In this document: one piece after another, positions 7,815 to 14,674 of the stretch | Position numbering within the stretch: position 1 is the first letter of the stretch | Layout of the letters: the number at the start of each line of letters is the position of its first letter | Assembly (NCBI GenBank): GCA_024689485.1 | Contig: JAILDK010000047.1 | Location: 1 to 33,698, forward strand | DNA length: 33,698 nt | Direction: 5' to 3' | Source: Fibrobacter sp. | Lineage (GTDB): Bacteria; Fibrobacterota; Fibrobacteria; Fibrobacterales; Fibrobacteraceae | Made by a program: the position numbers and the translations under genes | The notes under the pieces: model-generated | The model's database searches: none | The model's input: the letters and a program-made list of their open reading frames with translations, nothing else | What the model was told of the DNA's origin: nothing

Positions 7815-9706
7815 GGCTCTTTTTCTTTCATGCGGTAAGATTTGTCCGAGAACAAAAGATTTGCTTCGTACAAAGTCGAACCGGAATTTTTAAGGTTCAC
7901 GGTCAGCCAAAGGGCTCCATCTTCCTTGCGTTCAATCCAGAACGTCGCATCGGCATCGCGCAAGTACGGACGTGGACCGATCAGCTTTTCGCCGTCCTTT
8001 GTCACCGATCCGCTGATGAATACCGGAATATCGAGTTCCTTGTAAAGGTCAAGGGCTGCAGAAGATCTGCGTTCGTTCAAATCCGGAATGTCTCCGCGAT
8101 CCGAAATTCTCAAATGGTCTATGCCGTCGACGATCAGAATCAGTTTCTGCTTTTCGGAAAGCTCGGTCTGGAGTTCCTTCAGCAGAAGGCTGAACTTGAA
8201 GGTTTCCGTATCTTCCCAGATTTCCAAACGGTCCGACTTCACAAAACCGATGAGTTCCTGCGTTGCCGCGTGGATCTTTTCGTTGATTGCGTCGTCCTTG
8301 TTCTGCTTGCGCACGTCGGCTTCCGAAACGCCGGCGATCATCGCAACCAGGCGGTCAAAGGCTTGGCGACGTGGACTATCGAGCGCCACGTAAATCACCT
8401 TGGCGTCGGGATTCCCTTCGACAAGGTCCAGCGCAAAAGAAGAAAGCGCATAGCTCTTGAAGCCAAACGGATCCGAAGAAAGGAAGTAATAACCCGGCTG
8501 AATACCGTCGAGGGCGTGCGTCAAAGCGGGGAAGTTCGAAAGCTGGAATCCGACATCGGAATCGGCGTCGCGGCTCATCGCCGTGTTGAAGTTTTCGCGG
8601 ATATCCTGCAATAGCACGGACTTGCGGTGCGTGCGCATCGTATCTTCTTCCGTTCCGCGGATCATGTTCAAAAGGAAGTCGCCGCCTTCCGCTCGCACGA
8701 TTGTGTCGACGGTTTCGCCCGCCGGCAAAATGATCGATTTGAACTTGAGACCTTCCGATTCGGCAAGTTCCAAGCACTTGCGCACGTGAAGTTCCTGATT
8801 GCGACGGTTCGCTTCTTTGCGCAGCACAAGCGTAATGCCTTCTGCACCGCAGGACTTTAACTTGTAAAGGTGGCTGCGGCTAAAAGGCTGGTACATGGTC
8901 GAGACGACGCCCGGAATACCGGCGAGGTCTGCGGTCAAAGCGTCAAAAAGGCCTTCGACAACAATCGGATTGTCAATATCCTGCTGAATATTGAACGGAA
9001 TGTCGAGAGGTCCCGATGCGTAAGAAATGTAAGGTTCTTCTCCAGAATTCGGCGTGCCCGCATTGTCCAAAAGGCGACCGTAAACGGAGTGGATAATTCC
9101 CTTGGAATTGCGCGCCGGAATCGTGAGACGCGGCTCGTGGGAAATGTCCAGATTGTCCAGGTAAAAACTGACTTCGTGACGTTCAAGCCCCGAAAGCAGA
9201 CAGTAGCTGTAGAACGGTTCCGGATCACCGCTGTAATAGCCTAAGCCGTAAATCTGGGCCTGCGCCAGGTCCCAACCGCGAGCCTTCAAAAATTCGGCGG
9301 TGGATTCGCTCTTGCTCGCTGCCCAGTGGCAGTAGCGGACAAAACATTCGAGGACGCGAGCCTTTGCCCCGCCGATTTCCTTTTCGTGCAGGTTTTCTTC
9401 TTCGCTCTTCAAATCCGCTTCGGAAGCGCCCCAAAAGTCCAGGGCTTCTTTCCGGGCTGTCTTTTCATCTAGGCCGTTAAAACGGCTGCGCATCAAAAAT
9501 TCAACAAGATCCCCGTCGTTACCGCACTGCAGGCAACGATAGCGCCAGTATCCCAAAGAATCGTAGAAGAATAACGAAGATTCTTCCGGGGCATGGAACG
9601 GACATTGAGAAATCAGATTACGTCCCCAACGTCTTAAAGGTATCCCCAATCTTTTCGGATGGGTCTTGATGCGTGATAAACCGATTTTGTCTTCTTCGAT
9701 GAGCAT
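7811..9706 (-). CDS. Degenerate primase-helicase-like protein (CHC2 zinc finger, TOPRIM, RecA-like)
   Basis: A 631-aa protein arranged like a T7 gp4/Twinkle-type primase-helicase. A CHC2 zinc finger has Cys35, His38, Cys58 and Cys61 (CPFH to CLQC). A DnaG-like core follows. A TOPRIM domain keeps the glutamate in VVEGLFDAL (Glu251), but the place of the DGDxAG metal motif reads LVLRKEANRR (about 293-302), with no DxD. The C-terminal DnaB/RecA-like domain (about 395-620) has a Walker A remnant SSDPFGFKSY, where the glycine before Lys417 is Phe, and a Walker B LILIVDGIDHL. It could therefore be a nucleic-acid-binding or regulatory protein rather than an active primase; a separate true DnaG would be expected elsewhere. 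ATG 9706 is chosen because AGAGGTGG lies 5 nt upstream; ATG 9730 has none. It is first gene of the five-gene operon and divergent from ruvC. Confidence 0.8.
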   Translation of the reverse strand: MLIEEDKIGLSRIKTHPKRLGIPLRRWGRNLISQCPFHAPEESSLFFYDSLGYWRYRCLQCGNDGDLVEFLMRSRFNGLDEKTARKEALDFWGASEADLKSEEENLHEKEIGGAKARVLECFVRYCHWAASKSESTAEFLKARGWDLAQAQIYGLGYYSGDPEPFYSYCLLSGLERHEVSFYLDNLDISHEPRLTIPARNSKGIIHSVYGRLLDNAGTPNSGEEPYISYASGPLDIPFNIQQDIDNPIVVEGLFDALTADLAGIPGVVSTMYQPFSRSHLYKLKSCGAEGITLVLRKEANRRNQELHVRKCLELAESEGLKFKSIILPAGETVDTIVRAEGGDFLLNMIRGTEEDTMRTHRKSVLLQDIRENFNTAMSRDADSDVGFQLSNFPALTHALDGIQPGYYFLSSDPFGFKSYALSSFALDLVEGNPDAKVIYVALDSPRRQAFDRLVAMIAGVSEADVRKQNKDDAINEKIHAATQELIGFVKSDRLEIWEDTETFKFSLLLKELQTELSEKQKLILIVDGIDHLRISDRGDIPDLNERRSSAALDLYKELDIPVFISGSVTKDGEKLIGPRPYLRDADATFWIERKEDGALWLTVNLKNSGSTLYEANLLFSDKSYRMKEKEP

Positions 9707-9736
9707 AGTGGCCACCTCTCTCTTTAACATAGAAAA

Positions 9737-9768
9737 TTTGGAATCTAAGGGGTTCTTTATTAGTTTTT
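9737..9768 (+). promoter_or_regulatory. Candidate ruvC promoter
   Basis: TTTG (9737-9740), exactly 20 bp, then TAGTTTTT (9761-9768), one mismatch from TAnnTTTG. The predicted transcription start would fall about at the ATG (9773), implying a leaderless mRNA. Confidence 0.4.
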
Positions 9769-9772
9769 GGGT

Positions 9773-10345
9773 ATGATTATTTTAGGTGTTGACCCGGGTT
9801 CCCGAACCACAGGCTATGCGTTCTTAGAAAAACGGGATGACGATTCGATCCGCGTATTGGAATATGGGACTGTATCGGCGAAGGCGACGGATGATTTTCC
9901 CGATCGTTTGGTCAAAATCGTTACAGATCTAGAAGAACTCGTGGATCATTACAAGCCGCAGGCGTTGAGCATGGAAGGCGTCTTTTTTGCAAAGAATGTC
10001 CACAGCTCGCTTGTGCTCGGGCATATCCGTGGCGCAATCCTTGTGATGTGTCGCCGCCGCGGCATGGAATTCTTTGAATACAGCCCCCGATCGGTCAAGC
10101 TCGCCGTTACAGGCGACGGCGGCGCTTCCAAAGAAAAGGTCGCCCTGTTGGTCCGTACAAGGCTTGGCATGAAGCAAGCGGACGATGTCAAGCTCGACGC
10201 GACAGACGCTCTGGCGATTGCCTGCACACACCTCTTTCCGCAAAATGAATTTGTACGCAAAACGCCTTCCCGCAAAACGTCCAAGAAAAAGACGGACCAG
10301 TGGAAGGATCTGATTTTGAAGATGGGAGGAAAACTGCCCGCATGA
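9773..10345 (+). CDS. ruvC: Crossover junction endodeoxyribonuclease RuvC
   Basis: A 190-aa Holliday-junction resolvase that works with RuvAB in recombinational repair. Catalytic acids are visible at the expected places: Asp7 (ILGVDPGS), Glu68 (SMEGVFF), and Asp142 and Asp145 (KLDATDALAIA). The length fits the family (about 160-190 aa) with a basic C-terminal tail. ATG 9773 gives the standard MIILGVDPGS start; TTG 9767 adds two residues. No well-placed Shine-Dalgarno is present. The stop overlaps the next gene start (ATGA), so ruvC and the peptidase genes form one operon. Confidence 0.96.
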   Translation: MIILGVDPGSRTTGYAFLEKRDDDSIRVLEYGTVSAKATDDFPDRLVKIVTDLEELVDHYKPQALSMEGVFFAKNVHSSLVLGHIRGAILVMCRRRGMEFFEYSPRSVKLAVTGDGGASKEKVALLVRTRLGMKQADDVKLDATDALAIACTHLFPQNEFVRKTPSRKTSKKKTDQWKDLILKMGGKLPA

Positions 10346-11022
10346 CAACCTTTGCCGCTTTTGGACTTGAAGAAGAAGGCCTTATACTGATTCCCGGAAC
10401 GGAATACCGTGTACGGGAAGGCGCTCTCGCCCCGTTCCTTGAACTTTCAGAAAAAGCGAAGTCCGCAGGCTTTGAACTGCGCGTCGAAAGCGCTTACCGC
10501 TCCTTTGACCGCCAACTTTCCATTTGGAACCGCAAAGCGACGGGAAAGTTAAAACTTCTCGATGCAAACGGAGTGCCTTTCAAAGAACTTCCGAAAGACG
10601 AAGAAGTGCTCATGCGCGCGATCCTTTTGTGGTCGGCACTCCCCGGAGGCTCTAGGCATCACTTTGGCACGGAACTCGATGTCGTCGACGGCAAGAGCGT
10701 TCCCGAAGGCTATGAAGTGGAGCTGACGGAACAGGAATGCGACGGCATGTTCGCCCCCTTCCACGCGTGGCTTTCCAAACAAATCGAAACCGGAAATTCC
10801 TGCGGCTTTGAACGGGTCTTTGTTCCGGGACGTGGAAAAATCCAGCCCGAACGTTGGCACATTTCGCACCGTCCTTCTGCCTTAGAGCTGGAAAAACTCT
10901 TTGATCCGAAGGAACTGCGCAAGGTTTACGAGAAAGCGGATCTTGAACTCAAAAGTGCGATTCTCGACAATTTTGACGAACTGATGCGCGATTACGTTTA
11001 CCCGTATTTTGCCGAAAAGTGA
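10342..11022 (+). CDS. M15 (VanY-like) D-alanyl-D-alanine carboxypeptidase family protein
   Basis: A 226-aa zinc metallopeptidase of family M15. The SxHxxGxxxD motif is SRHHFGTELD (zinc ligands His106 and Asp113). The ExxH motif is PERWHIS (catalytic Glu170, ligand His173). VESAYRSF is the usual VanY substrate-binding block. These enzymes trim D-Ala or related residues from peptidoglycan peptides. There is no signal peptide, so a cytoplasmic role in murein-peptide recycling is inferred. GGGAGGA (10324-10330) precedes ATG 10342, which overlaps the ruvC stop. The downstream MpaA-like amidase supports the pathway. D,D- versus L,D-specificity is not resolved by sequence. Confidence 0.88.
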   Translation: MTTFAAFGLEEEGLILIPGTEYRVREGALAPFLELSEKAKSAGFELRVESAYRSFDRQLSIWNRKATGKLKLLDANGVPFKELPKDEEVLMRAILLWSALPGGSRHHFGTELDVVDGKSVPEGYEVELTEQECDGMFAPFHAWLSKQIETGNSCGFERVFVPGRGKIQPERWHISHRPSALELEKLFDPKELRKVYEKADLELKSAILDNFDELMRDYVYPYFAEK

Positions 11023-11028
11023 GACTGC

Positions 11029-11736
11029 ATGGCTGCGGATTGCACATTTCGTTCTGGCGCGGAACAGGGAATTTTTCCGTTTGAACTCGTCGAATATGGA
11101 CGTTCTGTCGAAGGCGTTCCGCTGCGCTATTTGCCAGCAAAAAAAGAGGCGCACCTGCTCGTCTTTGCCGCGATCCATGGTGAAGAACCGGAAACGACAT
11201 TTTTGCTTTCCCGAGCCCTGCGAAAGCTCCTTTCGGCTCCCGATTACGTCGCCTGCGTTTTAACGGCAAACCCCGACGGAATGCTTCGTGGAACGCGCTG
11301 TAACGCAAATGGCGTGGACTTAAACCGCAATTTTCCGACGCAAAACTGGAAAGCGGAAAAGACGCTTTCGAGGCTCGTTCTGGAAGCTCCCCGTGAAACG
11401 GAACTTTCGACGGGAACTTCACCGGGAAGTGAACCCGAAACCCAGGCGCTGATCGCTCTTATTCAAAAGCTCGGGGTTCAAAAGACCGTGTCGCTGCATG
11501 CGCCCTTTGGACTTGTCGATTCCGATTTTCACACGGAACTCGCCGTGCAAATGGAAAACGTCTTTTCGTTGCCGTGGCAGTCGGGCGTCGGCTATCCGAC
11601 GCCGGGAAGCTTTGGCACTTATGCTGCGGAAAAGAACCTCGAATGTGTGACGGTGGAACTTCCACGCGAAGCGCCCGAAATTTTGGCGATTCGGTATGCA
11701 GAAAAGTTCGCGGAATTTTTGCAAAGTTACCGCTGA
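11029..11736 (+). CDS. mpaA: M14 murein peptide amidase (MpaA-like)
   Basis: A 235-aa zinc carboxypeptidase of family M14, closest in pattern to MpaA. MpaA cleaves the gamma-D-Glu-meso-diaminopimelate bond of murein peptides in the cytoplasm. The zinc-binding motif is IHGEEPET (His50, Glu53). NPDGMLRGTRCNANG and VDLNRNFP are hallmark blocks of MpaA-type enzymes. The third ligand is in SLHAPFGLVD (His157) and the catalytic Glu210 is in VTVELPRE. There is no signal peptide. It starts 6 nt after the M15 gene stops and ends at a bidirectional terminator. The meso-DAP substrate agrees with the dapL gene in this window. Confidence 0.88.
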   Translation: MAADCTFRSGAEQGIFPFELVEYGRSVEGVPLRYLPAKKEAHLLVFAAIHGEEPETTFLLSRALRKLLSAPDYVACVLTANPDGMLRGTRCNANGVDLNRNFPTQNWKAEKTLSRLVLEAPRETELSTGTSPGSEPETQALIALIQKLGVQKTVSLHAPFGLVDSDFHTELAVQMENVFSLPWQSGVGYPTPGSFGTYAAEKNLECVTVELPREAPEILAIRYAEKFAEFLQSYR

Positions 11737-11775
11737 TCCCGCTGTCTTTTGTTCTCTCTCAGTTTGTCGTTAACA

Positions 11776-11810
11776 GCAAAAAAGCGCCGCAATCGCGACG
11801 CTGTTTTTTT
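11776..11810. terminator. Bidirectional terminator between mpaA and pssA
   Basis: An 8-bp stem, agcgccgc / gcgacgct (11783-11790 and 11795-11802), has an aatc loop with A and T tracts on both sides. The one mismatch in the plus-strand RNA (C-A) becomes a G-U pair in the minus-strand RNA. It serves two convergent genes. Confidence 0.8.
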
Positions 11811-11841
11811 GAAATTCAAAAGCTATGGAAGTTTGGGAAGC

Positions 11842-12663
11842 TTAGGCGGCTTCTTTCTGCTTCTTTTCGGCTTCCGCTTCGGCAATAATCTTCGAACGCT
11901 GAATGAATCCGAGAGTAAAGCCGATTACCACGTAGCTGCCGCAAAGGATCATCAAGTAGGTGAGGATGATGTTCTGCAGAAGAACGTTGGAAGTGATGTA
12001 GAAGAATCCGCTCAGATAAGTGATCACGACGAGCACGATCTGGAACGCGGCGAGAGCCTTGTTCTTGTGCGGCTGGAGCTTCGGGAGGAAGCACGGCGCA
12101 ACCATCATCAGGCCCGTCACGAGGAGCACGAGAATCGGGAGGAACAGAAGGTTTTCGTTTCCCGGGTTGAAGAGACCGTGCAAGGTCATGTAGCTGAGGA
12201 AGATCATGTTGATGGCGCCTGCAAAGGTGCTCGGCAAACCGGAGAAGTGATGGTGGTAAGTATCGCCGTCCATCGCATTGTATTTGGCAAGGCGCATGGC
12301 TGCGCAAAGGACGTAGATCGCAAAGACGATCACCACGAGAACCAGGTTCTGGCCGAGCCATTCCGCGGCGTTGGCCTTATAACTGAAGAAAACGCAGAAT
12401 GCAGGAGCAAGACCGAAACCGACGAGGTCGCCCAGACTGTCGAATTGAGCTCCGAATTCAGAGCTTGCGTCCACTAAGCGGGCCGCAAAACCGTCGAGCT
12501 TGTCGCAGAGGACGGAAAGAAGAACAAAGTAGGCGCCCATGCGGAATGGGTCGAGAGTCGAATAACCGTTGAACATGCCGGCAGACCAGCAGATCGAAAA
12601 TGCGCCCAGCAAAAAGTTCAAGCTGGTAAAAGCATTCGGCAAAATAAAACGAGCTCTTTTCAT
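11842..12663 (-). CDS. pssA: CDP-diacylglycerol-serine O-phosphatidyltransferase
   Basis: A 273-aa integral membrane enzyme that makes phosphatidylserine from CDP-diacylglycerol and serine, the precursor of phosphatidylethanolamine. The CDP-alcohol phosphotransferase signature is complete: Asp54, Asp57-Gly58, Ala61-Arg62, Gly71, Asp75 and Asp79 in a span from CDKLDGFAAR to FDSLGDL. About eight hydrophobic helices follow the family pattern, and the C-terminus is short and charged (EAEKKQKEAA). ATG 12663 has GGAG 8 nt upstream and gives the typical start MKRARFILPNAFT. Assignment as PssA rather than another CDP-alcohol transferase rests on the N-terminal block and length. Confidence 0.92.
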   Translation of the reverse strand: MKRARFILPNAFTSLNFLLGAFSICWSAGMFNGYSTLDPFRMGAYFVLLSVLCDKLDGFAARLVDASSEFGAQFDSLGDLVGFGLAPAFCVFFSYKANAAEWLGQNLVLVVIVFAIYVLCAAMRLAKYNAMDGDTYHHHFSGLPSTFAGAINMIFLSYMTLHGLFNPGNENLLFLPILVLLVTGLMMVAPCFLPKLQPHKNKALAAFQIVLVVITYLSGFFYITSNVLLQNIILTYLMILCGSYVVIGFTLGFIQRSKIIAEAEAEKKQKEAA

Positions 12664-12696
12664 CGTAAGATCTCCAAATCGTGGTAACAATCTAAT

Positions 12697-12727
12697 AAAA
12701 AAAGCCCGTTCAAGAACGGGCTTTTTA
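12697..12727 (-). terminator. Terminator of the solute-binding protein gene
   Basis: A perfect 9-bp stem, agcccgttc / gaacgggct, surrounds an aa loop (12702-12721), with an A tract on the left and a T tract on the right. It can work on both strands and separates the gene ending at 12749 from pssA. Confidence 0.85.
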
Positions 12728-12748
12728 CAGAAATGTGACTCTTTCAGA

Positions 12749-14527
12749 TTACTGAACCGGTTTGATTTCCCAGAGTGCCTTGATACCTGCTCCGACGATC
12801 AAACCCTGAGGCGGTGCATACGGATTTTCTTCGGTCGGGAAGTTTGTCCAATGCTTGGTCGAGAACTGGTAATACTGCGTCGGACGGTACATCAGCGGCA
12901 GAACCGGGACCTTTTCCATAAAGATGCGGTTCAGGGCTCTGTAGGCGTTTTTGAGCGCATTCGAGTCGGTGAGCGACGGAATCAGTTCGAGAAGGCTGTC
13001 TGCCGCCGGATCGCTAAAGCGTCCGAGGTTGGCAAAGGCTTCTTCGCCCACAGGCTTAGTGCTCTTGCTGTTCATCACCTGGTCAAAACGGGTCCACGGG
13101 GTGGCGGCAGAAAGGTCTGCGGTCTGCGTCTTCATGGCGAGATCGAACTTGCCGTAGCGCAGGTCCTTATCCCATTCCGCGTATTCGACAAAGCGCTGGT
13201 TCGTAGAAACGCCGATCTGCTTGAAGGATTCCGCGACCACCTTGATCGCATCTTCCCAGTCGGTCCAACCGTTCGGACATTCGATGCTCAGCGGGCGAAC
13301 CGGCATGCCTTCCTTGTTCAAAAGAAGACCGTCGTTATCCCAAGAATAGCCTGCATCGCTCAAAATCTTCTTCGCCTTTTCGATGTCGTAGGTGTAACCG
13401 TACTTTTCGGCATCTTCTTCGTTGAAGTATTTGGATTCCTGGCCGAATGGAAGGATAAAGCCCGGACGTACCGGATCCGTGTAGTTGGAAACGGCAACGG
13501 CCTTGATCTTTTCAAAGTTGATGGCGTGGGCCAAGGCTCTGCGGAAGGCGACGTCGTTGAACGGAGTCGTGGTCGTCGCAATGAAGAGCGTCGGAATCGA
13601 ACCCGGATAATGATACGGTTCCTTGAGGCTCCAAGAGCGGATGTCGTCGCGCTTCTTTTCCCAGATGCGCGGCATGAAGATCGAGGAAACGTCCAGGTTT
13701 CCCTTGGTCATCGCGTTGTTGAAGTGGTTGTTGCCCGGGTAAAGCGTGTGAATCACGTAGAGCGGAGCCGGAGCCTTGCCACCGTGCTTCACGTTGCCCC
13801 AGTAATTTTCGACGCGCTTCAAAACGATCTTGTCCGGATAGTAGGAATCCAGATTGTACGGACCGGAAACGACCGGCGTGGAATCGTTCTTAAAGGTCAG
13901 CACGTTCGCATAGTTGTAACGGCCGCCTTTTTTGGAAGCTTCGACGATCGGCTGGAAAACGCTCTTCGGCAGAATGGACGTTTCCGAAAGCAGATTCAAA
14001 AGGACGAGCGGATTCTTTTCCGACTTGTTCATCAAAAATTCAATCTGGTTGCCGTTTGCAGAAATCTTGTCCAGATACTGCCAACCAGCGTGACGCGGGG
14101 TCGGGAAAATCGAATCGAGATAGAAGGTGTAAAGAACGTCTTCGACAGTGATCTTTTCGCCGTTGCTCCAATGGGCGCGTTCATCGAGTTCGACGGTAAT
14201 CGATGAATCCGTTTGCACGTAACTCTTGGCGAGCATCGGCTCGGTTGTACCGTCTAAAAGATTGTAGGCGAAAAGCGATTCATACATCAAACGGATATTG
14301 CCGTCGATGGGGAAGTTCGGATCGCCGTCTAGAGGGTTGAAAGACGTGGGGGGCGCCCAGTCGTAACCGCCGATGTAAAGGGTTTGAGATCTTGGATAAA
14401 GAGATTCTTCCGCAGAAGGTTGCGTCTCTTCTGCTTTGTCTTTGCACGCGGTGAAAGCGGCGCAGACAATCATGCCTGTGAGAAGGACGTTCGCGAATCG
14501 ACCATACTGCAAACATTTTTTGAGCAA
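12749..14527 (-). CDS. Family-5 (oligopeptide/dipeptide-type) solute-binding lipoprotein
   Basis: A 592-aa extracytoplasmic binding protein of the SBP_bac_5 family, which captures peptides, and in some bacteria oligosaccharides, for an ABC importer. The lipoprotein signal ends at CAAFTAC (Cys28). Family blocks include the MLAKSYVQ segment, WSNGEKITVEDVLYTF, VAFRRALAHAINFEKI and the C-terminal VPVLPLMYRPTQYY. The start appears to be TTG at 14527, supported by AAGGCGGA about 8 nt upstream; a downstream ATG would shorten the signal peptide too far. No permease or ATPase gene is adjacent, so its partner lies elsewhere. The ligand is unknown. Confidence 0.85.
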   Translation of the reverse strand: MLKKCLQYGRFANVLLTGMIVCAAFTACKDKAEETQPSAEESLYPRSQTLYIGGYDWAPPTSFNPLDGDPNFPIDGNIRLMYESLFAYNLLDGTTEPMLAKSYVQTDSSITVELDERAHWSNGEKITVEDVLYTFYLDSIFPTPRHAGWQYLDKISANGNQIEFLMNKSEKNPLVLLNLLSETSILPKSVFQPIVEASKKGGRYNYANVLTFKNDSTPVVSGPYNLDSYYPDKIVLKRVENYWGNVKHGGKAPAPLYVIHTLYPGNNHFNNAMTKGNLDVSSIFMPRIWEKKRDDIRSWSLKEPYHYPGSIPTLFIATTTTPFNDVAFRRALAHAINFEKIKAVAVSNYTDPVRPGFILPFGQESKYFNEEDAEKYGYTYDIEKAKKILSDAGYSWDNDGLLLNKEGMPVRPLSIECPNGWTDWEDAIKVVAESFKQIGVSTNQRFVEYAEWDKDLRYGKFDLAMKTQTADLSAATPWTRFDQVMNSKSTKPVGEEAFANLGRFSDPAADSLLELIPSLTDSNALKNAYRALNRIFMEKVPVLPLMYRPTQYYQFSTKHWTNFPTEENPYAPPQGLIVGAGIKALWEIKPVQ

Positions 14528-14674
14528 AGAACTATCCGCCTTTTGAATAGCTGTTCAATGAAATAGGTATACCTTCTCTAAATCTAAAGAATCTTTGCTC
14601 TATGGGGAGCTTTATTTGCGTAAAAAAAAGGTAATCGTAAGTTTTTGTTTTAGAAAAATCGGGGTAATTTCTCT

